This document shows positions 23,203 to 36,229 of a stretch of 64,000 nt of DNA, in pieces. The stretch spans positions 3,680,991-3,744,990 of the forward strand of contig JAZAYU010000015.1 of assembly GCA_038501625.1 (NCBI GenBank), read 5' to 3'. The translations under genes and the position numbers were made by a program. Numbering within the stretch: position 1 is the stretch's first letter; each line of letters opens with the position of its first letter. The DNA comes from Corbicula japonica (lineage: Eukaryota; Mollusca; Bivalvia; Venerida; Cyrenidae). The notes below the pieces were generated by a model. The model made no database searches and was not told the origin of the DNA. It saw only the letters and a program-made list of their open reading frames with translations.

Positions 23203-25513
23203 TTGAGTAAATTATTAAGAAATGTTATTTGTCAATCCCTGTTACTTAAAAAATAAATCTTAACCTAGAAGCAGTTCGATTTGGTTTTAATTCTTCAGTT
23301 GTTTTTTTTTTAAAGTTTTAATTTTGAAATTTGGACTTAATAACCCTTTGGGTAATAATCGTCTACTAATTGGTGAAAATTTGGACTTAATAACCCTTTT
23401 ACATGTAGCAGCAATCACCTACTAATTGGTTAACATGAATATTTTTAGAATCGTTCCCACCTGCGGTCTCAGAAGCAGAAAACAATGAAAGGGTTTTTAT
23501 TGAAAACAAATACAGAATTGATGTAATCTAAAATGCCTGTGATCAAAATACATACACAATTCCAGGAATGAAAGTGAAATGGTTCTAAGTTACGTAGAAT
23601 AAAGTAGCAGATAGGACATTTTCGTTTCATCACACAAAATTATTGTCTGGCAGAAATTGTTATGGTAGTGGTAATCATTATTTACTATATCAGTCTTGGA
23701 GAAATTATCTAAAATCGGATATTTATCTGAACAAGATAGACAAATTATCAGCCATACAATCAATTTGCTCTGACAGGAGTGTGAACATGGCCAATACATA
23801 TCAAATAAACACAACAGACATGTATATTGTTATGTAAACAATTGATACAAAATATCAATATTACAATAAAATGATGTGTTGATGACCCTATAAAACAACA
23901 TCAACACTAGCAAAGTATAGTGTAACACTACTATTGGGCGTTCACTTAAATGGTGTGTAAATGAAGAACGTCAAGTTTTGGCAACAAATCACCAGAAAAG
24001 GGTATTAAAAATAAATGGTTAGGGTAGTGCAACAAATTGGGTGACAAATGTAAAATCTGGCTAAGAAAACCAAATACAATGTATGCTAGGCTTTATTCTC
24101 ATTTCTTATTCAAGTTATTGTAAGTGCTGTGCCAAGACAATTGATTAAGGTTGCAATGCAAAACAAACATGGAACAGAAAATGGAAAAGCAACCATCTTA
24201 ATGGAAGAAAGCATGCAAATAAGAAGAAATGAATAAGACAGTGTCATTGTGGTTTAGTTTTTCATAACATTATATTAATTATGCTCTTTAAAAGTCATTT
24301 ATGAGCCATCAGATTGAAATTTTAGTGATCTAACTAACTACTTGTTATACCTAGACAAGGCATTTTCAGCTATAAGTAAGTGCTAAAATCTATGAGCTCG
24401 CAGGGGCCTCTGGTTCCACCCTGGATTGCCTGTTAAATTTTCAGATTTTAGGTAATTTCTAACTTGCACCCATGAGATAATATTAGCTGATATGTGATGT
24501 CAACTTTCAAAATGGCCGTCAGTGAGGTCACATTAGGAAAAACAAAGACACCTTTATCTAAAGAACTACTTGAGCTATAATGATCAAACTTGGTACAGAT
24601 TTGGCTGCAAGTGAGTTCACATTATGCAAAACAAACACACCTTTATCTAAAGAACTAATGATCTTTAATGCTCAAAATTGGTACAAATGTAGAACTGGAC
24701 AAGTGTGTGTCAAAGACTATCATACAACTTTATGACATCAAATATGGCTGCCATTTGATGTATAAATAATTTTTTATTAGTTCATTAGAGTAACTGAGCC
24801 ATGAATTCAAACCATTTCTCAAATCATGCAGTGTTGATAACTCTACAAATACTCATTTCAGGCCAAAAGTCAGAATTACCTTTCCAGAAAATATTCTTGT
24901 CTATTGATTAGCCAAATATCCAAGTTTAATTTCTAAAAATAGAACAGTTTTTGAAGACACTCACTTAAAAGTTTGTTTTATTTGGAAACCAAGTTCACTG
25001 ATCACAATTCCGAAGTCAAAAATCAGTTACCATCAGAAGATTTGGAATAACTCAGGTGATAAAACTGCTTTTTGTTTTTCTTATTAAACTTTTTGAGGGC
25101 ACTACAGTGAACTCTAGGTTTATACCGAGAAATCAAGGGATATTTAAATGTTTAAAATATGCCACTGTGGGCAGTTGAAAGCCCTTGTGACTGTCTCCAA
25201 ATCACAATTATGGTATTGATTTGTTCTGGGAAGATAAAAAACACTTTAAATAGGTCAAATCAGTGATTCTTTAACCAGTGCTTAGTCTTGCAATGAAAAC
25301 CATTTTCTACAAACTATTAAAAAATTACCCGGTAAACATCAGCATAAATAATGAAACCAGGCCAGTATTATAATGTTTTGGGTTCATAACTAGTAAATTT
25401 AGTGCATATTTACAGTTTATAAGTAGCTTTAGTTTAATAATTTTTATGTTGGTTGTATAAGGAATAATATTGATACCTGTAGAAAGAATTGGTCGAAGTC
25501 AAAATGTGCAATA
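23203..25513. other. Intronic stretch, no gene; weak internal repeat
   Basis: AATTTGGACTTAATAACCCTTT occurs twice near 23330 and 23380. CACCTTTATCTAAAGAACTA recurs about 100 bp apart at 24551 and 24640, in a poorly conserved tandem repeat. Nothing else recognised. Confidence 0.5.
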
Positions 25514-26020
25514 ATATCCCTTTCCTCCATATACATGTATGCATTTTTACAAATGTGCGACCAGTTTAGATTCAGATCAGCCGGAACATCAGTGCAATGG
25601 TTTCATTTTGGTAAAAAATAACCTAACAAATCATAAAGCGAACAGTTTAGATCCTGATCAGATGGCAAAAAACTGTTCGCCCTCGCAATTAAGGTGTATC
25701 TATGGTTTGTTTGTTTGTTTGTTTGTTTGGGGTTTTAACGCCTGGTTTCAACACGTTTCTGGTTATATCCCGGCGGTCAGTCCACCTAACCGGTGTTCCT
25801 GGGTCTCTAACCAGTACTAACCAATTTCTCCGCAAGCGACTGACTGCTTCCTGACTTGAATCAGAGGTGAGGGACAAATGACTCTCAGACGCAATGTCTG
25901 AGTTCAATTGTCACGGAGAAATTTTTCCCGCCTCGGCTGGGGATCGAACTCACGACCCCTGGATTGACAGTCCGATGCTCTATCCACTGAGCTAAAGGTG
26001 TATCTATGGAGGAGAGGGAT
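25514..26020 (+). mobile_element. Double-hairpin MITE split by a SINE
   Basis: The host MITE begins CCCTTTCCTCCAT at 25518 and ends GGAGGAGAGGG near 26018; both TTAA sites have mutated to TATC-like text. The centre of the second hairpin is deleted. Confidence 0.85.
25706..25994 (-). mobile_element. tRNA-Asp(GTC)-like SINE with 15-bp target-site duplication
   Basis: Minus strand: starts TTTAGCTCAGTGGATAGAGC (box A), anticodon loop CTGTCAA (GTC), box B GAGTTCGATCCCC, then a tRNA-unrelated body and a (CAAA)n tail (plus strand TTTGTTTG, 25706-25729). The exact direct repeat AAGGTGTATCTATGG flanks it (25691-25705 and 25995-26009); the site is the MITE sequence, so the insertion is younger than the MITE. 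The first few tRNA bases are missing. Resembles known molluscan tRNA-SINEs; subfamily not assigned. Confidence 0.9.
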
Positions 26021-26054
26021 ATCTTCCACTAAGGTAACAATATATCGATTTTAG

Positions 26055-26150
26055 GGTATGTGCAAACAGTGTAGATTCAGATCAGCTGACACATCAGTGC
26101 TGTGAGATTAGGGTAGATCTACACTGTTTGCTTTCTGGTCAGAAATAACA
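26055..26150 (+). mobile_element. MITE fragment (first hairpin and linker)
   Basis: GCAAACAGTGTAGATTCAGA to TCTGGTCAGAAATAACA; both ends are missing. Confidence 0.7.
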
Positions 26151-26437
26151 ACTCATCTATTACAGTGGGAATGCTTGTCAACCCTAACTTGTCTTCTGTC
26201 CAGATTGAGACTAGATGACTTATTAAGAAAGATCAGTTTGCAATATTTACACATAAACAACAATATTTTCATAATTGTACATATTATAAAGTGGACAGAT
26301 ATTGAAATAAGTCCCTTAAGTTTTGAGGTGTACAGCTTTTCTCCCTGTATTTCACTTTGCAGTCTAAGTGCATGTAAGGTCTTAGGTTTAATCCGTATTT
26401 TAATTTTCTTTTTGCTCTTGTAATTAAAAAAATTAAT

Positions 26438-28470
26438 TATCCCCCGCCGATGAAATCGGGAGGGGGATATTGTTTTGGCATTGTCCGTCCGTCACAGTGT
26501 CACGTCGTCACGCTGTCCGTCCGAATTTCGTTTCCGCGCTATTTCTCCGCAACCACTGGATGGATTTCAACGAAACTTTGTGGGAACCATCAGTACCAAG
26601 AGGAGATGCGCATATCGTTGACTTGTTCCGGTCAGACCATTTAACACAGAGTTATGGCCCTTTGATAACCTATGCATTATGTATATAGAGCAGTATTAGT
26701 TTCCGTGCTATACTCTGCAACTACTGAATGGATTTCAATGAAACTTGCTGGAAACCATCTTTACCAAGAGAGGATGCGCATTTCTTCGTCTTGTTTCGGT
26801 CAGACCATTTAACACAGAGTTATTGCCCTTAAATTACTTATGCATTATGCATATAGAGCAGTATTCGTTTCCGCGCTATTTCTCTGTAACTAGCGGATGG
26901 GTTTCAATGAATCTTTCTGAGAACCATCAATACCGAGAGGAGATGCGCATATTGTCGTCTTATTCCAGTCAGACTGTTTAACACAGAGTTATTGCTTTTT
27001 GATAACTTATGCATTATGCATATAGAGCAGTATTGGTTTCCGCGCTATTCCTCTGTAACTACCAGATGGATTTCAATGAAACTTTCTGAGAACCATCAAT
27101 ACCAAGAGGAGATGCTCATATCATCGTCTTGTTCTGGTCAGACTGTTGAACACAGAGTTATGGCCCTTTGATACCTTATGCATTATGCATATAGAGCAGT
27201 ATTCGTTTCTGGGCTATTTCTCTGCAACTACTGAATGGAATTCAATGAAACTTTCTGTAAACCATCTATACCAAAAGGAGATGCGCATACCGTCGTCTTG
27301 TTTTGGTCAGACCGTTAACACAGAGTTATGGCCCTTTGATAACTTATGTATTATGCATATAGAGCAGTATTCGTTTCCGTGCTTTTTCTCTGCAACTATT
27401 GGATGGATTTCAATGAAACTTTCTGGAAACCATCTATACCAAGAGGAAATGCGCATATCATAGTCTTGTTCCCGTCAGACTATTTAACACAGAGTAATGG
27501 CCCTTTGATAACTTATGCATTATGCATATAGAGCAGTATTCGTTTCTGCTATTTCTCTGCAACTACCAGATGGATTTCAATTAATCTTTCTGAGAACCAT
27601 CAATACCAAGAAGAGATGCACATATTGTGGTCTTGTTCCATTCAGACTGTTTAACACAGAGTTATGGCCCTTTGATAACTTATGCCTTATGCACATAGAG
27701 CAGTTTTTTGTTTCCGGGCTATTTCTCTGCAACTACTGAATGGAATTCAATGAAACTTTCTTGAAACCATCAATACCATAAGGAGATATGAATATTGTCA
27801 TCTTGTTCCTGTCAGACGGTTTAACACAGAGTTATGGCGCTTTGATAACTTATGCATTACGTATATACAGCAGTATTTGTTTTGACGCTATTTCTCTGCA
27901 ACTACTAGATAGATTTCAATGAATTTTTTCTAGAAACCTTTAATACAAGCAGGAGATGTGCATATTGTCATCTTGTTTCAGTCAGACCTTTTAACACAGA
28001 GTTATGGCCCTTTGATAAGTTATGCATTTTGCATGTAGAGCAGTATTTGTTTCCTTGCTATTTCTTAGCAGGAAACTATGGAAACCATCAATACCAAAAC
28101 AAGATGCCCATATTGTTGTCTTGTTCTGGTGTGACCGATTAACACAGAGTTATGGCCCTTTGATAAGTTATGCACTATGCATAAAAGTAGTATTCGTTTC
28201 CGTGCTACTTCTATGCAACTTCTGCATGGATTTCAATCAAATACCGCGCTATATTTTTACTACTGCGTTCATAATTTTAACAACTTGAAGACTTTTCGTC
28301 TCATTTTTATATTCTGGTGAGCTGCCCAACCCTTTTCACCATCTGAAGTTTTTTTTTCACTGTTTTTGCCATCCATGATAAATATCTAAATAAAGCCCTA
28401 TGTCTTCAGCTGTTGTGTTAGTAATAACCAGTACTCGGTGGGGGATATAAATTCAACGAATTTGCTTGTT
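26438..28470 (+). mobile_element. Pearl-like/HINE-type element, family 2 (about 10 units of about 166 bp)
   Basis: Head hairpin: CCCCCGCCGATGAAATCGGGAGGGGG region (26440-26465), then a short GTCCGTCCGTCAC microsatellite remnant. Ten diverged units follow, each with TTTCAATGAAACTTTCTGGA, AGGAGATGCGCAT and AACACAGAGTTATGGCCCTT. The 3' end has an AAATTC-AAC-GAATTT hairpin followed by GCTTGTT. All open frames here are unit artefacts. Confidence 0.75.
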
Positions 28471-29437
28471 ATTATTATTTTCATAATTTGTCAGTACCGA
28501 TAGTCAATTTATTTTTTCCCCGGCTGACCTTGTAGATAAACTGAAAACATTGATATAGCAGCATAGAACATTGAGTGAAAATTGTATGTTAAAATGGGCG
28601 CTTATCCATTGGCAAGTTGAAAACACATGGTTTTAGGAGCATGGGCGCTAGATGGAACGAATATGTGATACGGACAAATTGAACGAAATGCATATAGAAT
28701 TGTCGCATCATAATGAAAGTTTGATCAATATAACAGTATTAATAGAATGTCGTGGTTATCCTATTAGATCCCATTGATGTCACTTTACTGTCATATGCTC
28801 ATGTCATCGAGTGGACAAGATTGGAACAAATGTCACTTATATCCTGTTTATTGTTTTGTATTGATCAAAAACTTACAGGGAAAAGTGACTGGTCAATATA
28901 GGTATATGCCTTAATGGATTATGGTGTAAGAATTCATCAGCAGTATTGTAAATATCAACGGAAATCGCCATCTTAGTGCGCAAACAGTGTAACTCCTCCT
29001 TATTTCAATGGTACTTATACTGTTGTTTTGCACTAAGGTGATGAAATATAGCCATAATAAAGTCACAAGATCCTTGAACCCTGAGCGTAAGAGCCATCTG
29101 AGAGAAATTTTTCTGCTGTTAATGATGTTGGTTAAATGAAATTGTTGCAGTACATGCATTTTATTGTCAGTTGGAAGTCTGTCATAACATAAACCATGGG
29201 TTTTTGATGAGGTGAAAGTCAGTGCTACTTTATCTGCAAAAAAAATCGAAAATCATCCTCAAGGATAATATATATTGCCAGTTGGTTTTTGTCTTAATAT
29301 GGATAAATGTATATTTTGAACAAATATTATGCACATTTAAATATAATTTCAAAACTTAAAATCCAAAAATGCTGTAAAAAGCACAAGTTATAGTTTGTAA
29401 CCGATAACTAGACAGTCATGTGACAGACAGCAACATT
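28471..29437. other. Intronic spacer without recognised features
   Basis: No coding or repeat signature seen. Confidence 0.5.
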
Positions 29438-29678
29438 TTATCTCTTTCCTCCAAATACTCACCTTTATTGCTTGGGCGAACAGTGTAGATCCAGATCAGC
29501 TGGCACATCTGTGCCATCTGATCAGGATCTGCACTGTTCGCTTTATGATTTGTTAGGTTATTTCTGACCAAAATGCAACCAGTGCAAATCCTGATCAGAC
29601 AGCACTGATGTGCCGGCTATTCTGAATCAAGACTGGTCACACATGCGTAAAAAGCATATATATGCAGGAAAGTGTTAA
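29438..29678 (-). mobile_element. Double-hairpin MITE
   Basis: Starts at decayed TTATCTCTTTCCTCC; the first hairpin is nearly perfect (GCGAACAGTGTAG...CTGCACTGTTCGC), and it ends GGAAAGTGTTAA. Confidence 0.87.
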
Positions 29679-31839
29679 TACGGTTAATCCTTCAAGTTTT
29701 ACAAAATTTATATCGCAATGTTCTCTTGATGAGCATTGATCACTTGAAAAAAATATTTAATGTACTCCTATCTACCACAAGACCATTGTAAGTTATGAAC
29801 ATAGTATCATGTGACCGTCTACTTGTCTGTAATCAATTATACTAGTGTTACACATTTCTGACGTGACTTCAATCACATTGAAAACAATTCCTAATGGCGA
29901 GTCTGTAAATCCAATAAAGTGTTATAACCTGGCAAACACATAATTTATCCTTTATTACCATTTTGAGTTACAAATAACAGATCTTACATTGATTTTTCAT
30001 CCAATCTGACATTTGATTCTCTGAAGACTATAGTTACACCTTCTTTGAACCTAATAATACTTGGAATGTCGGAAAGTGATCATAAAGTAATTTTCTTTTA
30101 TTGCTAAAATCATTAGTTCATTAGAAATGATGAGAGAGGGAGAGAATAAAATGTTTATCTATGTCCACTCTTCTCAAGGGACAGCTAGAAAATGGATCTT
30201 GAGCCGTCCAGAAATAGCTTCCGAGGTTATATGTCTGCAAGTCCAATCAAATAACTTTGTACTTGCCATTTCATGGGATGAGAGCAAAACAGTTGTTACA
30301 CTTTTATGAATCAAGAAGGTAGTTAGAACTGTTTTGCACTGTACCCATTATTTTCTTGGCTTGCTGTGTTTGCTTCTTGGTCAGAGATAACCTGATCAAT
30401 GTAAAAGCCAAAAGTGTAGTTCCTGATTAGATGCGACAGATATGCCGTCTGATCTTCACTACTCCTCTATTGCATGATGTCATAGAATTATAGGGAGTAA
30501 GGCCCCGGTTCTAAAAAAGTCATATCAACCATTAAACAGTGCCATAAACTTCTTTGTAAGTTTTTGATATAGAAATTTGAGTTGTATTACCACTTAAACA
30601 AATACTGAGTATCACCAGAATACACAAAAGTTTTGGCACATAGGCGCATCATATACTTGCATTGTGTACAAAATTTGAACCATTGCTTTACAATCGGTGT
30701 GCGGCCTTTACACAGCTGCGACCATTACATGTGTGATTACGGTACATATTTTACAGATCTATCACATGACCGTTGTTTGTTCTAATCCAACATTGTTATC
30801 TTTGCGGGCTTTTATCACACCCTGTGACACTAGTCTTCTTGTTATAGCAGGTTTCTCATTCATAATAATCCAATATATCTAAGCTCATTACTAATCATAC
30901 ATGAGGGTTGAGGGGGCGGGGTGAGGAACAGTAATCTGCTACATGTATTTGCAAAAAAAAAGAAGATCCTCAGCTACTGATTAAGGACCATTCTGGTACA
31001 TGACTTCAGGGACTGGCTTAGGTTGACAGAACAGAGGGTTTTTCCAGTCATGGGGAGTGGTCAACTAGGATTTAACTTTCTGTATGAAAAATTTCTCTCT
31101 TGGCTGATTAGAAGTTCTGGATATTTGGGAGTCTATTTTTCCCAAGTCTGCCTCTAAGCCATTCCTAAGATTCATAAGATTTCTGTCAAACTCTGAGATA
31201 ATTATGTAGCTTACTATGTAAATATTTAAAAAGAGACATTTTGTCTTAGGTTGTGAGAAACATACACAATTCCGACATTCTTTGTCCATGACGTATCTGC
31301 TATTTATCGTAACAAAGAATATGGCAATGTTGTTATTTTAGACAATTTTCATTTTTGCGAGTGACAATTTATTTAAAGAATTTAGACACAACAAAGGGCT
31401 TTCTTTGCCTCGGACTTAAATTCCTGTGACATTTATTGTAACAAAGAATATAGCCAAGTTGTTATTTGTGGGCGTATGCTATCCAATTACAGCGGTGTGA
31501 AGCAGCTCTTTAATTGTGCCAGAAGCACTGGAACCATTTTATTGTCATTGATTTCGCAGCGGAAAAGTATTCGAAAAAGTCCCCCTGAGCTTTCTTCCAT
31601 TAGCAAAAATAGCAGAAAACGTAAGGAAATTTCCGGAAAATATCTCAAATCTGGCAAATAAGAGTCTAGTCAAATGTTATTTATTTACATTATTTTGGTA
31701 AATATATGCTAATAATATTGAATGCATGATCATATTGATTGTTATTTAGTTTCAAGGTGATTTTCAAATGATAGTCTTTACATGATAAAATTATATAAAG
31801 GTGCCTGGTCTTGTATCTAGACAAAAATATTAAGTGGTT
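29679..31839. other. Intronic stretch; one worn MITE trace only
   Basis: At about 30368-30472 a MITE relic keeps TTGGTCAGAGATAACCTGAT and a damaged second hairpin. Open frames at 30127, 30697 and 31476 lack any supporting signal. Confidence 0.5.
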
Positions 31840-32086
31840 TCAACACTTTTCTTCATAGAAACACCTTTATTGCGTGGGTAAACAGTGTAGATCCAGATCA
31901 GGTAGCCCATCCATGGCGTCCGGATCTGGATCTGCACTGTTCCCTTTTTTATTTGTTAGGTAAGGTTATTTCTGACCAAAATGCGACCAGTGCAGATTCT
32001 GATGAGACGGCACAGATGTGCCAGCTGATCTGGATCTACACTGGTTGCACATGTGTAAAATGCGTATATATGGAGGAAAGGGTTAA
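31840..32086 (-). mobile_element. Double-hairpin MITE
   Basis: The left TIR is worn (CAACACTTTTCTTCATAG) and a 5-bp AGGTA duplication lies in the linker; the right end TATATGGAGGAAAGGGTTAA is intact. Confidence 0.85.
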
Positions 32087-32133
32087 GGGTATCTGGTCAT
32101 ATATATCAGTACAAAAACATTACATGTAAGTGT

Positions 32134-32401
32134 TGATCCAGATCAGAAGGCACGGATGAGCCAGCTGGTATGGATCTACATTGTTTGCCCATGGACAAGT
32201 TGATCCAGATCAGAAGGCACGGATGAGCCAGCTGGTATGGATCTACATTGTTTGCCCATGGACAAGTTGATCCAGATCAGAAGGCACGGATGAGCCAGCT
32301 GGTATGGATCTACATTGTTTGCCCATGGACAAGTTGATCCAGATCAGAAGGCACGGATGAGCCAGCTGGTATGGATCTACATTGTTTGCCCATGGACAAG
32401 A
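32134..32401 (+). repeat. 67-bp tandem array x4 formed from a MITE hairpin
   Basis: Four essentially identical units at exact 67-bp spacing, each running TGATCCAGATCAGAAGGCAC through GGTATGGATCTACATTGTTT to GCCCATGGACAAGT. The unit is half of the MITE's second hairpin plus adjoining sequence. Near-identity suggests recent amplification. Confidence 0.92.
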
Positions 32402-34300
32402 GCGGTATCCCATGGAGAAAGGAGGTAAAGTGATTGATAAAATATGAATGTCCTAATCATATAATAATAAAATCAACTTTTTAATAATAACAGAATTTAA
32501 AACAAGCACTTTTATCAAGGTCAGGAACCCGTTACTGATTTCTCACACTAAAGCCATTTTCAGGTGTTTCCAAATATCATGGATGTTGTTTGCCAAAACA
32601 TTTTTAAATTTTGACAAACTTAACAGTGAAGTGTTTACAAGAAATCATTAAAACCTTTCAATGTCTTAGTAAATTCAATCGTCAGTGACAGGAAAAAAAA
32701 GTTAGACGGCTTTCAGAATGATTTTCCTTGTCTAATCATTTCAGCTTTAATGTATTGGCAGCGGAAATAAAAGAGAGAAAAATTATGCGGAATTGGGGAC
32801 ACCTGCAGTTTACCAGTACAGTTGTTGTCACCCCATAACCCCGCTGGCATTATTAATCATATATTCATTGAACAGTTAGTTCAAAATAAAGTGGTTAATG
32901 GGGGCTGCTGCCCCCATGCCCTCCCCTGCATTTAATAATTAATATATAACTATTACGCATGCTCTATGTAAACATTCATACCAGTAAACTGCATTCTAGC
33001 CCAGTTCTACATGTCGTATCCAATTGTTTCAATGTCTTATCAATGTAAAAAAATATTGTATTGCCCATTGGATAACAGCCATATCCCATGAAGTAACGAT
33101 TAACACTGAGTTTTAGTGATGTAGATTGTAGACCTTATACTGTAGCTTATATGACACTAAATATTGAAAAATACAGAAACTAACAAATGAAAATTTAACA
33201 AAACTCTTATACAAGGAAAATATATATTAATTAAGTGACAGAAGAGTAGAAAAAAAACTTGCATTTTCTTGATGGTACGGATTAACCTGTATATATTAAC
33301 ATACTTATTAGTCTATATATATTTATATTTCAAATTGGAACTTTAATTGACCGTAAGCATAAAGAAGGAAAAATAGTGCATCTTTCATTTATTTTGTTAA
33401 TAGTTTCTAGTTGTATTACTTGTTTGCAAATAGTCGATCGAAAAGATGCATAATATAAAGTATTTTTTTCATTTAAGAGATTGTACAAAATTGATTGCAT
33501 TTAATTATAAATAATTGTCATGAGAAGTTGTAATTCGGTACTCCCGCCAGGTTTACATTATTTTTGCGCGTAGTTCTAGTTATTGACTATTGCGAACTTT
33601 ATGTTTATTAATAGACAACAGAAGCCACACATTCCATACAATCGGTAAGTGGGGTGCGCGTATACAGGTAATATCGATATAGCAAATATAAAATAAAATT
33701 GATCGTATTTTCAAAATTGCTTGTGGAAATCAACAAACTTTTCAGAAGACAATATTATTATGTTAAAATATAGTTAATGACACTAAAATAATTTCTTTTT
33801 ATGTTACTATAAGTTTTCTCAATTAAACTTATAGTAACATAAAACTGCATTTTGCTGTTTTACTATTTCTTGTTCAGTTCACCAATAATAAACATCATTA
33901 ATAAGAAATGGTTCTTTGTAATAGAATCTTTTTTTACTTCCTTCCATGTTATTATTCTGATTTCTAAGAAAACTGAAAAATTGGAAAATTGCTCCGGCAC
34001 AAGGCTGTGTGAGTAATATGAGGCAATTTTAATAGCGTAATTAATTTTGTTAAAGTACGAAACCATGTTTTGTGGAAGTCATTGTCTTGGTGACGTGCAG
34101 ATAATCACAAACTTTAGGAGCTGTCACAAAAATATGCTGAGAGGTGATGGTCGAAAATTTCTTATTTATTTGAAAGCTACGCTTATAGAGTTACGCTTCC
34201 TTAAAATATGAAAAAATGTCCGTGTATTGCCCAGGTTACTTGCAATCTTCTTATTTTTCTAGCAGTTTGAACTTGTGGTTTGTTTTTTTAAATATATTTA
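32402..34300. other. Intronic stretch, no gene
   Basis: Contains a small MITE-end relic (about 33060-33105, GGATAACAGCCATATCCCAT) matching the terminal part of the 38-bp array subfamily, and a perfect stem around 33803-33841 (TATGTTACTATAAGTTT with its complement). Nothing coding. Confidence 0.5.
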
Positions 34301-34514
34301 TTAACCATTTCCTCCATATTTATATGGCCTTAATAGCATGGGCAAATGGTGCAAATCCACATAGCCGGCACATCTGTGCTGTCTGATCAGGATCTGCGCT
34401 GTTTGCTTTATAAGTTTTTTTCTGATAAAAAAGTGAACAGTGCTGATCCAGTTTGTCCATGTAATAGAGGTGTTTGCCCATGCATTTAAGGTGTATCTAT
34501 GGAGAAAGGGTTAA
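34301..34514 (-). mobile_element. Double-hairpin MITE, second hairpin eroded
   Basis: TTAA at both ends with CCATTTCCTCCAT and GGAGAAAGGG termini; the second hairpin is largely deleted. Confidence 0.83.
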
Positions 34515-34824
34515 AAAAAGAATATTTTATGGGAATGTAAATTTGTAAATTTTAAATAAGACATTAATTCAATAAATCCGTTTATTATGAAATCATTTTA
34601 AGGATGGGAACTATTAGAGCAGCTATATCACAAAATCCTCCAAAATTTATCCCCGATGAATAATAATGATGTCATGGTATCATGAATTTTGACATTCGGT
34701 CTGAATATCAGATATATTCTACCTATAACATAACCAGTTATATACCTGTATTTGTTTGTTTCTGCTTTTTATTTTTTGTCAAATAACTTGCAGTATTCTT
34801 GCAACACTGCCAAGCTAATCATTT

Positions 34825-34892
34825 GAATTCTATGCTTGTAATATAACATATTCACATTTGAATTCTATGCTTGTAATATAACATATTCATTG
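34825..34892 (+). repeat. Short tandem duplication, two units of about 32 bp
   Basis: TTGAATTCTATGCTTGTAAT followed by ATAACATATTCA occurs twice in succession. Confidence 0.8.
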
Positions 34893-34949
34893 TAACACTT
34901 ATACAGAATTAGTTTAATGAATTACTGTAATATAACTTGTTGTATACAT

Positions 34950-35226
34950 GTATTGTTGGTTTCCTTTGTGATACAACACATTACTTAGTCATATAATTTG
35001 CCATATTTATACTTGCAACCCTCTCAATGCATTAATTTCATTTCTATACTTGTAACATAACCTGTTGTTTATCTGTATATTGTTTGTTCTCTTTTGTTAT
35101 GCAATGCTTCGTTTTGTACATAATTGTAAATGTAAATAATAGAGGACCACAGGGAAGATTGGGCTTGCCCAACTGTGTTTCCTCTCTAAATAAAGTTATT
35201 ATTATTATATTATTATTATTATTATT
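34950..35226 (+). mobile_element. Probable 3' tail of a truncated non-LTR retrotransposon
   Basis: Ends CTCTAAATAAAGTTATTATT followed by an (ATT)n run, preceded by GAGGACCACAGGGAAGATTG. This 3'UTR-plus-triplet-tail form is common for invertebrate LINEs. No reverse transcriptase sequence is present and the 5' boundary is a guess. Confidence 0.4.
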
Positions 35227-35650
35227 TTCATATCAGAGATAAGTCTAAAAATGGAGCTTCAAACTTTTCACTAATAGATACTTACCACAAATTTTTAGTT
35301 TATTTTTATTTTTTGGGTTTTGGGGTTTTGTCAACCATTTTGGAAAACAAATTGTTATTTGACCACTATCAAAAACATGTATTTTATAGGTGACCGTCAA
35401 AACTTAGCCAGTAATAAAGTTGTTCTTTAAAGATCTTGATACAAGTATAGTCCACTAATTCTAATGTATCAGTATTTGTTTTTTAATGCTTCAACATTTG
35501 AACACTAACCAGAAACTCTGTTGCTGAATTGGTACAATGTAGTCAGCAAGGAACGTGTTCAAGTACCAACAAAAAGAATACAAAATTACTTTTAGTGAAT
35601 TAAACACGAACTACACAAGCTTTGTACTTGCCTGAAGCCATATTGAAACA
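35227..35650. other. Intronic spacer without recognised features
   Basis: Nothing supportable seen. Confidence 0.5.
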
Positions 35651-35894
35651 TTAACCCTTTCCTCCATAGATACATGTCCTTAATTGCATGGGCGAACAGT
35701 TTAGATCCAGATTAGCTGGCAAATCAGTGCCATCTGATCAGGATCTAAACTGTTCGTTTTTTGATTCATTAGTTCTTTTCTGTTCAAAATGCGACCAGTG
35801 CAGATCCTGATCAGATGGCACGCATGTGCCGGCTGATCTGGATCTACACTGGTTGCAAATGCGTAAAAATGCGTATATATGGAGGAAAGGGTAA
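35651..35894 (-). mobile_element. Double-hairpin MITE
   Basis: Excellent copy: TTAACCCTTTCCTCCATAGA start and two full hairpins. The last TTAA is changed to TAAA. Confidence 0.9.
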
Positions 35895-35992
35895 ATTTAG
35901 GTGGCAAAACCACTGAGAAGTGGTGTAATTGATGGTTTTTGGGGTATTTAAAATAAAATATGTTTTTTGATATGGCAGCTTACATGATACAT

Positions 35993-36229
35993 TTAACCCT
36001 TTACTCCATTAGAGTTTTATTGTATGTGCAAATAGTGTAGATCCAGATCGGCCAATGCATCCGTGCCATCTGATTAGGATCTATACTGTTAGCTTCTTGG
36101 TCAGAAAAAAACCTAATGAATCTAAAAGGGAACAGTGTAGATTTTGATCAGACATTGCGGATGTGCTTGCTGATCTGCACGATGTTCGCTAATAAAATAA
36201 AAGTTTCTATTTATGGGGCAAAGGATTAA
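35993..36229 (+). mobile_element. Double-hairpin MITE
   Basis: TTAA at both ends; the second hairpin is damaged (GATCTGCACGATGTTCGC). Confidence 0.85.

Noticed and set aside
26450..28288. Chain of plus-strand frames of 60-105 codons with similar peptides
   Set aside because: They follow the 166-bp unit of a non-coding pearl-like element and shift frame between units.
33601..33650. Alternative first exon with ATG and donor ATACAATCG|GTAAGT, resembling exon 1's ACAATTG|GTAAGT
   Set aside because: Its phase at the donor (2) does not fit exon 2 (phase 1), and it encodes no signal peptide.
34950..35226. AATAAA plus AT-rich tail as a host gene 3' end
   Set aside because: The ATT-repeat tail and lack of any upstream coding sequence fit a retrotransposon tail better.
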